NCBI RefSeq assembly: GCF_002127265.1
Contig: NZ_NFUU01000002.1
Coordinates: 558,001 to 622,000, forward strand
Origin: Hydrogenophaga sp. IBVHS1
Lineage (GTDB): Bacteria; Pseudomonadota; Gammaproteobacteria; Burkholderiales; Burkholderiaceae_C
Reading direction: 5' to 3'
Length of the DNA: 64,000 bases
The notes beneath the pieces were generated by a model that saw nothing but the letters and a program-made list of their open reading frames with translations, made no database searches and had not been told where the DNA came from. The position numbers and the translations under genes are program-made. The stretch's first letter is position 1, and every line of letters begins with the position of its first letter. Positions 1 through 11,152 of the stretch are shown in pieces.

Positions 1-452
1 AACTTGTCGCCCTGGCGCTCGGCGCGGCATTTCACCGAGGCCAGATCCGAACCCGAGCCCGGTTCGCTGTAGCCCTGGCTCCACCAGACTTCGCCGCTGG
101 CGATGCCGGGCAGGAAGCGCTGCTGCTGTTCCTTGTTGCCAAAGGTCATGATGACCGGCGCCACCATCACCGGGCCAAACGGCACCACGCGCGGCGCGCC
201 GGCCAGGGCGCATTCTTCCTCAAACAGGTGCTTTTGCACCGCGTTCCAGCCCGGGCCACCGAATTCCTTCGGCCAGCCCCATCCCAGCCAGCCTTTGCTG
301 CCCAGAATTTTTGCCCAGCGCTGCAGATCGTCGCGCGTCAGGCGCAGGGCGTTGTGCACCTTGTGCGATATCTCGGCCGGGAGGTTGGCCTTGACCCAGG
401 CGCGGATGTCTTCGCGGAACGCCTGCTCTTCCGGCGTGAATGCCAGATCCAT
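1..452 (-). CDS. acyl-CoA dehydrogenase, N-terminal part
   Basis: FAD-dependent acyl-CoA dehydrogenase that would introduce the alpha-beta double bond into an acyl-CoA. The frame is open from an ATG at 452 to the window edge, so only about 150 residues are present and the C-terminal half lies outside. The N-terminal helical domain is visible (residues 1-120). It is followed by the start of the flavin/substrate strand, with GYSEPGSGSDLASV at 127-140, a family hallmark in which the Ser-Asp segment contacts the substrate. The GWGWPKEFGGPG stretch (57-68) resembles the long-chain or catabolic FadE-like subgroup of Burkholderiales. The substrate cannot be told from this half. Confidence 0.9.
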   Translation of the reverse strand, partial: MDLAFTPEEQAFREDIRAWVKANLPAEISHKVHNALRLTRDDLQRWAKILGSKGWLGWGWPKEFGGPGWNAVQKHLFEEECALAGAPRVVPFGPVMVAPVIMTFGNKEQQQRFLPGIASGEVWWSQGYSEPGSGSDLASVKCRAERQGDK

Positions 453-531
453 GGGGTTGTCTCCTGAGGGCCGCCACCCCGGGGTGCCGGCAAGTTGATC
501 GACGCCGGCCAGTTTCGCACGACCGTTCGTT

Positions 532-1257
532 TTACGGCTGTCCGGGCTGCGACAAGCCGAGTTGTTCGTTCAGATTCTGCAGCTGGTCCTGCAAGCCAGC
601 CACCGTGTTTTCCAGAGCCGTGAGGCGGCGGGTGAGGGCGATCAATTCGTCTTCAGTGGCGGCGGTGGAATGCGGGGCAATTGACATAGCTGCCAGGTCG
701 ACCGGGCCGCAGAGCAGGTGCGCCCAACGCTGCTCCCGGGCGCCCGGGGCGCGCGACATCTTCACCACCAACGGGCCGCCTTTTTCAAGGCTGCGGTCCT
801 GCAGCTCCTCCAGGAAACCGTCCACCGAGGCGATGTCGAGGAATTTGTACCAGCGCTCGGTGTTCAGCCGGAGCTCGCCCGCGGTCTGCGGTCCGCGCAG
901 CATCAGCATGCCGAGCAGTACGGCAGATTGTTCGGGCACGCCGACGGCGCGAGCAAAGTTGTGTTCGTAGCGCGTGACGCGGCTGCCGCTGCCCTCCAGC
1001 ACCATGTGCAGCGAGCGCAGGTTGTCCAGCGCTTCCAGCACCTGCGCATCGGCGAGATTCATCACCGGTTCGCGGCTGGATTTCTGGTTGCAGCCCGTTA
1101 CGAGCGCATTGAGCGTGAGCGGGTAGCTGTCGGGCACGGTGCGCGCCTTTTCCATCAACGTGCCGAGCACGCGGGCTTCAGCGGCAGAGAGCGGGCGCAG
1201 CGCGAAATCGTGGCCGCGCGGGCGAGGGGTTGCGGGGTATGTCGAGTCTGAGGTCAT
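532..1257 (-). CDS. yceH: YceH family protein (DUF480)
   Basis: Protein of 241 residues matching the YceH/DUF480 family, a tandem winged-helix protein of unknown role. The family core starts near residue 22 ([16 protein letters not shown]) and continues with [27 protein letters not shown], the most conserved stretch. The C-terminus (about 210-236) is a predicted coiled coil ([22 protein letters not shown]). The first 20 residues are poorly conserved in such proteins, so the true start could be slightly later. The ATG at 1257 lies only 14 bases from the divergent purN start, so the promoters must overlap or lie inside the opposing gene. Confidence 0.85.
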   Translation of the reverse strand: MTSDSTYPATPRPRGHDFALRPLSAAEARVLGTLMEKARTVPDSYPLTLNALVTGCNQKSSREPVMNLADAQVLEALDNLRSLHMVLEGSGSRVTRYEHNFARAVGVPEQSAVLLGMLMLRGPQTAGELRLNTERWYKFLDIASVDGFLEELQDRSLEKGGPLVVKMSRAPGAREQRWAHLLCGPVDLAAMSIAPHSTAATEDELIALTRRLTALENTVAGLQDQLQNLNEQLGLSQPGQP

Positions 1258-1271
1258 TACACTTCCCGGCC

Positions 1272-1865
1272 ATGTCTGGCGTGAACAAAAACATTGTGAT
1301 TCTGATCTCTGGCAGCGGCTCCAACATGGCTGCCATCGTGGAGGCAGCGCGTGCGCGGCGCTGGCAGGTGCGGTTTGGCGCGCGCGTGGTGGCGGTGATC
1401 AGCAACAAGGCCGCTGCGCAAGGTCTGGCCTGGGCGCAGGCGCACGGTATCGCCACGGCCACGCTGGACCACGCCGCCTATGAGAGCCGCGAGGCATTCG
1501 ACGCGGCCTTGATGCGCGAGATCGATCGCCACGAACCCGCGCTTGTGGTGCTGGCCGGCTTCATGCGCATCCTCACGCCCGGTTTCGTGCGGCACTTCGA
1601 GGGCCGCCTCGTGAACATCCACCCCAGTCTGCTGCCCGCATTCACCGGCTTGAAGACCCATCAGCGCGCGATCGACATGGGCTGCCGCTTTGCGGGCGCC
1701 ACGGTGCACCGAGTCACGCCTGAACTGGACCACGGTGAAATCCTGGCGCAAGCCGTGGTGCCGGTGCTGCCAGGCGACACGGCGGAAATGCTGGCTGCGC
1801 GGGTGCTGACGCAGGAACACGCCATCTATCCGCGAGCCGTGGAGAGGCTGCTCTCCGTCGGTTGA
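1272..1865 (+). CDS. purN: phosphoribosylglycinamide formyltransferase
   Basis: GAR transformylase, third step of de novo purine synthesis, transferring the formyl group of 10-formyltetrahydrofolate to GAR. The protein has 197 residues, normal for PurN. The phosphate-binding SGSGSN lies at residues 13-18, and the catalytic triad is visible as N115 and H117 ([11 protein letters not shown]) and D153 (PELDHGEI). The start at 1272 is preferred over in-frame ATGs at 1230 and 1239 because family members begin just before [19 protein letters not shown] box sits 8 bases before the ATG, so the transcript may be nearly leaderless. Its stop abuts the stop of convergent prfC with no spacer. Confidence 0.95.
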   Translation: MSGVNKNIVILISGSGSNMAAIVEAARARRWQVRFGARVVAVISNKAAAQGLAWAQAHGIATATLDHAAYESREAFDAALMREIDRHEPALVVLAGFMRILTPGFVRHFEGRLVNIHPSLLPAFTGLKTHQRAIDMGCRFAGATVHRVTPELDHGEILAQAVVPVLPGDTAEMLAARVLTQEHAIYPRAVERLLSVG

Positions 1866-3485
1866 TCAGACACCCTTCGCAAACACAAGCCCCGCGTGCT
1901 CCCGCATCGCGTGGAACTTGATCTTCGGCCAGTTCGCCTCCACCGCGCGCAGCGTCGCTGCGTGGTCCACCAGCAACGTGGGCGCGTCCACGGCGTCCAG
2001 CGCCACGCGGTGGCTGTTGGCGTCGATGAAACGTTTGAGTTCGATGTCGCCGCCGTCTTCAGGCGCACACGTCACCCAGCGCGCAACCTGGTAAGGGCTG
2101 TTCATGATGCGCGCCTTCACACCGTATTCGTGCTCCAGCCGGTGTGCCACCACTTCGAACTGCAGCTGACCCACAGCACCCAGCAACAGCACCGAGCCCG
2201 CCACGGGGCGAAACACCTGGATTGCGCCTTCTTCGCCCAACTGCGTCAGGCCGGCGCGCAGTTGCTTGCTGCGCAGCGGGTCCGCCACCTCGACGCTGCG
2301 GATGATTTCCGGCGCGAAGAAGGGCAGGCCGGTGAACTGCAGGCTTTCGCCTTCGGTGAGCGTGTCGCCCAGCTGCAGCACGCCGTGGTTCGGGATGCCG
2401 ATGATGTCGCCGGCAAAGGCTTCGTCCAGCAGCTCGCGCCGTTGCGAGAGAAAGCTCACCACGGTGTTGGGCCGCAGGTCTTTGCCCGAGCGCACCACCT
2501 TGAGCTTCATGCCGCGCTCGAAATGGCCGCTGGCGACACGCACGAAGGCGATGCGGTCGCGGTGCGCCGGGTCCATGTTGGCCTGGATCTTGAACACCAC
2601 GCCGCTGAACTTCGGCTCATCGGGATGTACCACGCGCTGGATCGCGGCGCGGTCGCCCGGTGGTGGTGCCAGATCCACCAGCGCGTCGAGCACTTCACGC
2701 ACACCGAAATTGTTCACCGCCGAGCCGAACAGCATGGGCGTTTGTTTGCCCGCCAGGAACTGGTCTTCCTCGAACGCAGGTGAGGCGCCTGCCACGAGCT
2801 CCAGCTCGTCGCGCGCCTGTTCGAACTCGGCGCCGAATCGCTTGACGCTCTCGGGGTTGTTCAGGCCGACCAGCACATCCTCGTCACCACCGCGCCGATC
2901 TTCGCCCGCGGCGAACACGCGCATCTGGTCGGTGCGGCGGTCGAACACGCCACGGAAAGTCTTGCCCATGCCCACGGGCCATGTGAATGGCACCACGGTC
3001 ATGCCGAGTTCGCGCTCGATCTCATCCATCAGGTCCAGCGGGGCCTGCACTTCGCGGTCCATCTTGTTCACGAAGGTCAGGATGGGGGTGTTGCGCGCAC
3101 GGCAAACCTGCAGCAGCCGTCGGGTCTGCGGCTCCACGCCATTGCCGGCATCGATCACCATGAGCGCAGCGTCCACAGCCGTGAGCACCCGGTAAGTGTC
3201 CTCACTGAAGTCCTGGTGCCCGGGCGTGTCGAGCAGGTTGATCACGCAGTCGCGGTATTCCATCTGCATCACCGACGAAGCCACCGAAATGCCACGCTGC
3301 TTTTCGATCTCCATCCAGTCGCTCGTGGCGTGCCGCGCGGCTTTGCGCGCCTTCACACTGCCGGCGATGTTGATGGCGCCAGAGAAAAGCAGGAGCTTCT
3401 CGGTGAGGGTGGTTTTGCCGGCGTCGGGGTGGGAAATGATGGCGAATGTGCGGCGGCGGCGCACCTGATCGGAGATTTCAGACAT
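1866..3485 (-). CDS. prfC: peptide chain release factor 3
   Basis: Translational GTPase RF3, which removes RF1/RF2 from the ribosome after peptide release. The 539-residue length fits the family. G-domain motifs are in order: P-loop HPDAGKTT (19-26), the switch region with RGISVASSVMQ, DTPGHQDFSEDT near 87-98, and NKMD near 141-144. The EF-Tu-like domain 2 and the RF3 C-terminal domain follow. It is transcribed alone, tail to tail with purN and head to head with the RNA methyltransferase at 3602; the 116-base gap must hold both promoters. Confidence 0.96.
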   Translation of the reverse strand: MSEISDQVRRRRTFAIISHPDAGKTTLTEKLLLFSGAINIAGSVKARKAARHATSDWMEIEKQRGISVASSVMQMEYRDCVINLLDTPGHQDFSEDTYRVLTAVDAALMVIDAGNGVEPQTRRLLQVCRARNTPILTFVNKMDREVQAPLDLMDEIERELGMTVVPFTWPVGMGKTFRGVFDRRTDQMRVFAAGEDRRGGDEDVLVGLNNPESVKRFGAEFEQARDELELVAGASPAFEEDQFLAGKQTPMLFGSAVNNFGVREVLDALVDLAPPPGDRAAIQRVVHPDEPKFSGVVFKIQANMDPAHRDRIAFVRVASGHFERGMKLKVVRSGKDLRPNTVVSFLSQRRELLDEAFAGDIIGIPNHGVLQLGDTLTEGESLQFTGLPFFAPEIIRSVEVADPLRSKQLRAGLTQLGEEGAIQVFRPVAGSVLLLGAVGQLQFEVVAHRLEHEYGVKARIMNSPYQVARWVTCAPEDGGDIELKRFIDANSHRVALDAVDAPTLLVDHAATLRAVEANWPKIKFHAMREHAGLVFAKGV

Positions 3486-3601
3486 AACCGCGAATTATCG
3501 TGCCCCACGCTCCGCTGCTTTGCGGGTCGCTGCCCCCAAGGGGTGGGTCTCGCCTTGGGACGGCCCGGCGCCGTGCCCACCCCAGAGGACAATACGCACC
3601 T

Positions 3602-4870
3602 ATGCACCCCAAAGCCTTACTGGACGAAAGCGCCGCCCTGATCGAGCAGGTCTTCAAATTCGAGCACCCCGCCGACGCGGTCGTCGCGCGTCATTTTCGA
3701 GAGAACCGGTCGCTCGGTCCGCGCGAGCGCGCCACCTTGTCCGACAGTGTTTACGCCATCCTGCGCGAGCGCCTGAAGCTGGAGTGGCTGGCCAGGTCCG
3801 GCAGTGGCTCCAAGTGGCGCCGACTGGCGATCCTGGCGTTTCCAGGGGATCGCGCCTTCGTCAAGAGCGCGCTCACCGAGTCAGAAAAGAGCTGGCTCGA
3901 CCATTGCGATGCCGTGTCCGACGCCGACCTGATGTCGCAGCACAGGCACAACCTGCCGGATTGGCTGGCGGCCGCCCTGGGCGAACAGGTGGGCGATGAA
4001 TTCGATGCGCTGGTGGCGAGCCTGAACCAGCCAGCACCGCTGGATTTGCGGGTGAACCTGCTCAAGACCAAGCGCGAAGCGGCGCTCGCTTCGATTCGCG
4101 AGGCGGGCCTGGCCGCTGAACCCACGCCCTATTCGCCGCTGGGCATTCGTCTGGTGGGCAAACCCTCCCTGGCCAAGCTGCCTGCATTCGTGCAGGGCGA
4201 GGTTGAGGTGCAGGACGAAGGCTCGCAACTGCTGGCCCTGTTGCTCGATGCCAAGCGCGGTGAGATGGTGGTGGATTTCTGCGCCGGAGCGGGCGGCAAG
4301 ACGCTGGCCATCGGCGCTGCCATGCGCAACAGCGGCCGGCTGTACGCCTTCGACACTTCCGGGCACCGCCTCGATGCCCTCAAGCCAAGGTTGGCCCGCA
4401 GTGGCCTCTCGAACGTGCATCCGGTGGCCATCGCCCACGAACGGGACGACCGCATCAAACGGCTGGCCGGCAAGATCGACCGCGTGCTGGTGGATGCACC
4501 TTGCTCCGGCCTGGGCACCCTGCGGCGCAACCCCGACCTGAAATGGCGACAGACGCCCCAGACCGTGGCGACGCAGGCCGAACTGCAGCAGGCCATCCTG
4601 ACCAGCGCGGCCCGTCTCCTGAAGCCAGGTGGTCGGCTGGTCTACGCCACCTGCAGCCTGCTGCCGGCAGAGAACGAGGCTGTGGCCGATGCATTTTCGA
4701 GCGCCCAACCGGGGTTCGAGACCTTGCCCGTCCGTGCCTTGCTCGACGACCTCGGCGTAAAAGACGCCAACTCCTTGTGTGCGGGAAACTCCGGCCAGTG
4801 GCTTCGTTTATGGCCTCATCGGCACTCAACTGACGGCTTCTTTGCCGCCGTCTGGCGGAAAAAGCCTTGA
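3602..4870 (+). CDS. RsmB/NOP-family RNA (cytosine-C5) methyltransferase
   Basis: SAM-dependent m5C methyltransferase of 422 residues, probably acting on rRNA. The C-terminal Rossmann domain shows the SAM site VVDFCAGAGGKTLAIGA. Both catalytic cysteines of the NOP2/RsmB class are present, C301 in DAPCSG and C351 in ATCSLL. The N-terminal part (1-130) is an RsmB-like helical region without an obvious full NusB domain. The ATG at 3602 is chosen because the upstream in-frame extension to 3500 is low-complexity and lies in the divergent promoter region. A GACAAT box ends 8 bases before this ATG. The exact target (16S C967 or another site) cannot be assigned. Confidence 0.88.
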   Translation: MHPKALLDESAALIEQVFKFEHPADAVVARHFRENRSLGPRERATLSDSVYAILRERLKLEWLARSGSGSKWRRLAILAFPGDRAFVKSALTESEKSWLDHCDAVSDADLMSQHRHNLPDWLAAALGEQVGDEFDALVASLNQPAPLDLRVNLLKTKREAALASIREAGLAAEPTPYSPLGIRLVGKPSLAKLPAFVQGEVEVQDEGSQLLALLLDAKRGEMVVDFCAGAGGKTLAIGAAMRNSGRLYAFDTSGHRLDALKPRLARSGLSNVHPVAIAHERDDRIKRLAGKIDRVLVDAPCSGLGTLRRNPDLKWRQTPQTVATQAELQQAILTSAARLLKPGGRLVYATCSLLPAENEAVADAFSSAQPGFETLPVRALLDDLGVKDANSLCAGNSGQWLRLWPHRHSTDGFFAAVWRKKP

Positions 4871-4926
4871 AGTCTCGGAAAATCGCACCATCTTAAACTC
4901 GCCTTTTCACATCGTGGACCGCTGAG

Positions 4927-4955
4927 TTGGAGAAATGAAGCCCCTCCTTTAAAAT
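4927..4955 (+). promoter_or_regulatory. sigma-70-type promoter for the desaturase gene
   Basis: TTGGAG at 4927-4932 and TAAAAT at 4950-4955 are separated by exactly 17 bases. They match the -35 (4 of 6) and -10 (5 of 6) consensus and lie 40 bases before the desaturase ATG. The assignment rests on pattern only. Confidence 0.5.
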
Positions 4956-4994
4956 GGGGAGCTTCTCGTGCCGCTCGCGCCTTATAGGAATTCA

Positions 4995-6221
4995 ATGTCT
5001 TCTTCTGCTTTCGAGGTCTTCTTGTCGCTCTGGGATGGTCTGGTCCGTTTTCTGGATCAGGGCCTGACTGGTGCCACTTGGTGGCAGGCCATCCTCGTGG
5101 CCCTGGTCTTCGCCCACGTGACCATTGCCAGCGTCACCATCTATCTGCATCGACATCAAGCTCACCGCTCGCTGGACCTGCACCCGATCGCCTCGCACTT
5201 CTTCCGTTTCTGGCTGTGGATGACCACCGGCATGGTGACCAAGGAGTGGACTGCCATTCACCGCAAGCACCACGCCAAGTGCGAACACGAGGGTGACCCG
5301 CACAGCCCCGTGGTGTTCGGCATCAAGAAGGTGTTCTATGAAGGCAGCGAGCTCTATCGCCTCGAAGCCAAGAACCAGGAAACCCTGGAGCGTTACGGCC
5401 ACAACACGCCCACCGACTGGATCGAGAAGCACCTCTACACCGGTCAGTCGAAGCTGGGCGTTAGCCTGATGCTGATCATCGACGTGGCCTTGTTCGGCGC
5501 GCTGGGCCTGACCGTCTGGGCCATCCAGATGATCTGGATCCCGGTCACGGCAGCCGGCATCATCAACGGCATTGGCCACTGGTGGGGCTACCGGAACTTC
5601 GAGGCCGCAGATGCGAGCACCAACGTGTCGCCCTGGGGCATCCTGATCGGTGGCGAAGAACTCCACAACAACCACCACACTTACCCGACGTCGGCCAAGC
5701 TGTCGGTCAAGCCATACGAGTTCGACATCGGCTGGATGTACATCAGCATGCTGCGCTCTGTCGGCCTGGCGTCGGTCAAGAAGGTGCCGCCCAAGATGGC
5801 CTATGGCGATGTGCGCCCTGTGGCAGACGAAAAAACGCTGGAAGCCATCATCGCCAACCGCTACGAGGTGATGGCAGGTTACGCCCGAGAGATGCGCGCA
5901 GCCTGCAAGCGCGAGATCGACAACCTGCAGAGCCGGCGCGGAGACGCCACGGTGCTGCAGGCCGCCCGCCACTGGTTGCATCGCGACGACGACAAGGTGC
6001 CTGCGAACGTGAAGCCTCAACTGGCGCAGGTGCGGGCCGAGCACCCGGTGCTGGACAAAATGGTGACCATGCGAGAGGAACTGCGTGCCCTGTGGTCGAG
6101 CACCAACGCCACGCGAGAGCAGCTCGCCACCGACCTGCAGGCCTGGTGTCGCCGGGCCGAGGAAAGCGGCATTGCCGCCCTGCGCGACTTCTCGATCCGC
6201 CTGCGTTCGGCCCACGCTTGA
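4995..6221 (+). CDS. membrane fatty acid desaturase (delta-9 type)
   Basis: Di-iron membrane desaturase of 408 residues that would insert a cis double bond into a saturated acyl chain, adjusting membrane fluidity. All three histidine boxes of the acyl-CoA/acyl-lipid delta-9 class are visible: HRHQAH at 52-57, HRKHH at 89-93 and HNNHH at 224-228, set between hydrophobic segments. The last 120 residues form an unusual helical, charged C-terminal extension. The ATG at 4995 has AGGA seven bases upstream; an in-frame GTG at 4968 lies before that site and is less likely. The gene is monocistronic, between its own promoter and a strong terminator. Confidence 0.9.
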   Translation: MSSSAFEVFLSLWDGLVRFLDQGLTGATWWQAILVALVFAHVTIASVTIYLHRHQAHRSLDLHPIASHFFRFWLWMTTGMVTKEWTAIHRKHHAKCEHEGDPHSPVVFGIKKVFYEGSELYRLEAKNQETLERYGHNTPTDWIEKHLYTGQSKLGVSLMLIIDVALFGALGLTVWAIQMIWIPVTAAGIINGIGHWWGYRNFEAADASTNVSPWGILIGGEELHNNHHTYPTSAKLSVKPYEFDIGWMYISMLRSVGLASVKKVPPKMAYGDVRPVADEKTLEAIIANRYEVMAGYAREMRAACKREIDNLQSRRGDATVLQAARHWLHRDDDKVPANVKPQLAQVRAEHPVLDKMVTMREELRALWSSTNATREQLATDLQAWCRRAEESGIAALRDFSIRLRSAHA

Positions 6222-6254
6222 AACCTTGACTTCCGGGCATCGCGCCCGGAATGC

Positions 6255-6286
6255 AAAAAGCCCGCTGTTTTCACAGCGGGCTTTTT
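6255..6286. terminator. bidirectional rho-independent terminator
   Basis: Inverted repeat of AAAAGCCCGCTG with CAGCGGGCTTTT around a short T-rich loop, with A and T runs on both sides. It can end the desaturase transcript on the plus strand and the rpmB-rpmG transcript on the minus strand. Confidence 0.9.
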
Positions 6287-6303
6287 GTTGGGGAATCGCT
6301 CAA

Positions 6304-6474
6304 TTACTTGAGCTTGATTTCCTTGTAGTCCACGTGCTTGCGTGCCTTCGGATCAAATTTCTTGATCAGCATCTTGTCGGGCGTGGTCTTCTTGTTTTTG
6401 GTGGTGGTGTAGAAGTGACCGGTTCCAGCAGTGGATTCCAGCTTGATCTTCTCGCGTGAGCCTTTGGTAGCCAT
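6304..6474 (-). CDS. rpmG: 50S ribosomal protein L33
   Basis: Small ribosomal protein of 56 residues (starts [14 protein letters not shown], ends YKEIKLK), a typical bacterial L33. It contains no cysteines, so it is the zinc-free C-minus form. It is translated after rpmB from the same transcript, with 12 bases between the rpmB stop and this ATG, and a bidirectional terminator follows. Confidence 0.97.
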   Translation of the reverse strand: MATKGSREKIKLESTAGTGHFYTTTKNKKTTPDKMLIKKFDPKARKHVDYKEIKLK

Positions 6475-6486
6475 GTGCGTTTCTCC

Positions 6487-6720
6487 TTAAGCCTGACCGC
6501 GTGCGCGCAGGTCGGCGAGCACGGCGTCAATGCCGTTTTTGTCAATCAGGCGGAGTGCGGCGCCAGAGACGCGCAGACGCACCCAGCGATTTTCAGTCTC
6601 GACCCAGAAACGGCGGTATTGCAGGTTCGGCAGGAACCGGCGCTTGGTTTTGTTGTTGGCGTGGGAAACATTGTTCCCGACCATGGGCTTCTTGCCCGTG
6701 ACGTCGCAGACGCGTGCCAT
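6487..6720 (-). CDS. rpmB: 50S ribosomal protein L28
   Basis: Ribosomal protein L28 of 77 residues, first gene of the rpmB-rpmG operon. The family signature is clear: [20 protein letters not shown], then [12 protein letters not shown] and the C-terminal [16 protein letters not shown]. It has a single cysteine (C5), so no zinc ribbon. A perfect TATAAT lies about 150 bases upstream, implying a long untranslated leader. Confidence 0.97.
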   Translation of the reverse strand: MARVCDVTGKKPMVGNNVSHANNKTKRRFLPNLQYRRFWVETENRWVRLRVSGAALRLIDKNGIDAVLADLRARGQA

Positions 6721-6760
6721 AAGGACACTCCGATCATTTCAAACAGCTGTGGACCACGTC

Positions 6761-6776
6761 CCGGATGTGCATCCGG
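6761..6776 (-). promoter_or_regulatory. small hairpin in the rpmB leader
   Basis: CCGGAT and ATCCGG are separated by GTGC in the presumed 5' leader of the rpmB-rpmG mRNA, about 40 bases before the L28 start codon. It could take part in ribosomal protein feedback, but no known leader motif was recognised. Confidence 0.3.
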
Positions 6777-6872
6777 ATGGGCCCAACAGCCTCACCTCGC
6801 CAGGAATGGGTGGCGGTAACCCGAAATCTGCTTCAAACCCGGACAAGCCAGTCGTTCTCAGCAAAGCCCGCC

Positions 6873-6878
6873 ATTATA
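6873..6878 (-). promoter_or_regulatory. -10 element for rpmB-rpmG
   Basis: A perfect TATAAT read on the minus strand in the gap between trxB and rpmB. The -35 position is weak. Transcription would start near 6866, giving a leader of about 145 bases. Confidence 0.5.
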
Positions 6879-6902
6879 GCCAAGACAGGGGAAACTGGCG
6901 AA

Positions 6903-8680
<1,778 letters not shown>

Positions 8681-8732
8681 GCCCTTAAAGGGGCCTTGCC
8701 CGCGCCTGGTCCAGGCCCCTCCATGGGGTAAG

Positions 8733-8754
8733 CTTGCGGCAGAAAATCCGCAAG
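8733..8754 (+). promoter_or_regulatory. hairpin covering the ftsK ribosome binding site
   Basis: CTTGCGG (8733-8739) can pair with CCGCAAG (8748-8754) over an 8-base loop. The only purine-rich ribosome-binding sequence before the ftsK ATG at 8759 (CAAGG) is inside the 3' arm, so folding would hide it. Confidence 0.4.
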
Positions 8755-8758
8755 GCTC

Positions 8759-11110
8759 ATGACCTATTCACTGAACACCCTCAATGCCGATCGCAGCGCC
8801 GCGCCTGCGGTGGGCGTGTCGCGTTTTGCCCAGGAGATCGTTCTGGTGCTGGGGGCTGCGGCGTTGCTTTTCTGGCTGCTTGCCCTGTTGAGTCATTCGC
8901 TCGCCGACCCGGCTTGGAGCACCACCGGAACCTCGGCCGAAGTGGGCAATTGGGGCGGTCGCCTGGGTGCGCTGTTGTCCGACGGGAGCTACTACCTGCT
9001 GGGCTTTTCGGTATGGTGGTGTTTCCTGGCTGGTGTGCGGTCCTGGTTGTCGGCGCTTGCGCGCTGGATCCGGGGCACGCCAGAGCCTACGGCGCAAGAA
9101 CTCGACGCCTTGCGGCCTTGGCAGCGTCCGTGGGCACGCCGTGGCTTGTATGCGCTGGGGCTGGCGATGATGCTGGTGGCCAGCACGGTGCTGGAGTGGA
9201 GCCGCTTGTACCGCCTGGAAGCGTTGCTGCCCGACCATGCCGGCGGCGTGCTGGGACATGCATTGGGATCGGTGACCACACGCTGGCTCGGCTTCAACGG
9301 CGCGGCCATCGCCATGCTGGCTCTGTTGCTCGCCTGTCTGCCGGCCGTGTTCCGCTTTTCCTGGGGCCATTGGGCCGAGGTGGTGGGGCACACGCTGGAT
9401 GGCTGGTTTGAAGCTCGCCGCGAAAAACGCGAGGCGGTGGAAGATCAGCGCATTGGCGAGAAGGCGGCGCGCGAGCGCGAAGAGGTGGTGAAGGTTGAAC
9501 GCGTCGAGATCGAGGAACTGCATCCGACGCCAGTGGTGATCGAACCCGCCCTGGTTGATGTGCCCAAGAGCGAGCGCGTGGCCAAAGAGCGCCAGAAGCC
9601 GCTCTTCTCCGAGATGCCCGACAGCAAGCTGCCTCAGGTCGATCTGCTCGACAGCGCACCGCTGCATCAAGCCGGCGTGGACAGCCAGACGCTGGAGATG
9701 ACCAGTCGCCTCATCGAGAAGAAGCTCAAGGATTTCGGCGTCGACGTGCGCGTGGTGGCTGCCGCGCCAGGTCCGGTGATCACGCGCTACGAAATTGAAC
9801 CGGCCACGGGTGTGAAGGGCTCGCAGATCGTCAACCTCGGGCGCGATCTGGCTCGCTCGCTCTCGCTGGTCTCCATCCGGGTGATCGAGACCATTCCCGG
9901 CAAGAACCTGATGGCGCTGGAACTGCCCAATGCCAAGCGCCAGACCATCAAGCTCAGCGAAATCCTGGGCTCTCAGGTCTACAACGATGCGAAGTCCATG
10001 TTGACCATGGGCTTGGGCAAGGACATTGGCGGTCAGCCCATCGTGGCCGACCTGGCCAGGATGCCGCACTGCCTGGTGGCGGGCACCACCGGCTCGGGCA
10101 AGTCGGTCGGCATCAACGCCATGATTCTCTCGCTGCTGTACAAGGCCGACGCGCGCGATGTGCGCTTGCTGCTGATTGATCCGAAGATGCTGGAGATGAG
10201 TGTCTATGAAGGCATTCCGCACCTGCTTGCGCCGGTGGTCACGGACATGAAGCACGCGGCCAACGGGCTGAACTGGTGCGTGGCCGAAATGGAGAAGCGC
10301 TACAAGCTGATGAGCAAGCTGGGCGTGCGCAACCTTGCGGGCTTCAACGCCAAGATCGACGATGCCACAGCGCGCGGCGAGATCATCGGCAATCCGTTCA
10401 GCTTGACGCCCGAGCAGCCGGAACCGCTGGAGCGCCTGCCTTACATCGTGGTGGTGATCGACGAACTCGCCGACCTGATGATGGTGGTGGGCAAAAAGAT
10501 CGAGGAACTCATTGCCCGCCTGGCACAAAAGGCGCGCGCGGCCGGCATTCACCTGATTTTGGCCACGCAGCGACCCAGCGTGGATGTGATCACCGGTCTG
10601 ATCAAGGCCAATATTCCCACACGCCTTTCTTTCCAGGTGAGCAGCAAGATCGACAGCCGCACCATTCTCGACCAGATGGGCGCTGAGAGTTTGCTCGGCA
10701 TGGGTGACATGCTCTACATGCCGTCGGGCTCCGGCTTCCCGATCCGCGTGCACGGCGCTTTTGTGAGCGACGAGGAAGTGCACCGCGTGGTGGCCTACCT
10801 GAAAGAACAGGGTGGTGAACCCAATTACATCGATGGCGTGCTCGAAGGCGGTACGGGCGATGGCGACGGTGGCGACCTGTTCGGCGAGGGTGGAGGCGAG
10901 AGCGGAGGTGAAAAGGACGCGCTCTACGACCAGGCGGTGGAGATCGTGCTCAAGGACCGCAAGGCCAGTATTTCCTACGTGCAGCGCAAGCTCAAGATTG
11001 GTTACAACCGGGCCGCTCGGCTGCTGGAAGACATGGAGAAGGCGGGATTGGTGAGCTCGCTCACCTCCAGCGGCCAGCGCGACATCCTCATGCCGTCGCG
11101 TGGCGATTGA
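8759..11110 (+). CDS. ftsK: DNA translocase FtsK
   Basis: Septal DNA pump of 783 residues that moves the terminus region through the closing septum and activates XerCD at dif. Four hydrophobic segments fill residues 25-215, followed by a short charged linker much smaller than in E. coli FtsK. The RecA-like motor has Walker A GTTGSGKS at about 442-449 and Walker [11 protein letters not shown] near 564-573. A Gly/Glu/Asp-rich spacer (about 697-720) precedes the winged-helix gamma domain at the C-terminus ([21 protein letters not shown]), which reads KOPS sites. Length and layout are normal for betaproteobacteria. Confidence 0.96.
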   Translation: MTYSLNTLNADRSAAPAVGVSRFAQEIVLVLGAAALLFWLLALLSHSLADPAWSTTGTSAEVGNWGGRLGALLSDGSYYLLGFSVWWCFLAGVRSWLSALARWIRGTPEPTAQELDALRPWQRPWARRGLYALGLAMMLVASTVLEWSRLYRLEALLPDHAGGVLGHALGSVTTRWLGFNGAAIAMLALLLACLPAVFRFSWGHWAEVVGHTLDGWFEARREKREAVEDQRIGEKAAREREEVVKVERVEIEELHPTPVVIEPALVDVPKSERVAKERQKPLFSEMPDSKLPQVDLLDSAPLHQAGVDSQTLEMTSRLIEKKLKDFGVDVRVVAAAPGPVITRYEIEPATGVKGSQIVNLGRDLARSLSLVSIRVIETIPGKNLMALELPNAKRQTIKLSEILGSQVYNDAKSMLTMGLGKDIGGQPIVADLARMPHCLVAGTTGSGKSVGINAMILSLLYKADARDVRLLLIDPKMLEMSVYEGIPHLLAPVVTDMKHAANGLNWCVAEMEKRYKLMSKLGVRNLAGFNAKIDDATARGEIIGNPFSLTPEQPEPLERLPYIVVVIDELADLMMVVGKKIEELIARLAQKARAAGIHLILATQRPSVDVITGLIKANIPTRLSFQVSSKIDSRTILDQMGAESLLGMGDMLYMPSGSGFPIRVHGAFVSDEEVHRVVAYLKEQGGEPNYIDGVLEGGTGDGDGGDLFGEGGGESGGEKDALYDQAVEIVLKDRKASISYVQRKLKIGYNRAARLLEDMEKAGLVSSLTSSGQRDILMPSRGD

Positions 11111-11152
11111 ACCCGCCTGCAACCAAATGAGCGCCAACGGGTCAGACACTTC

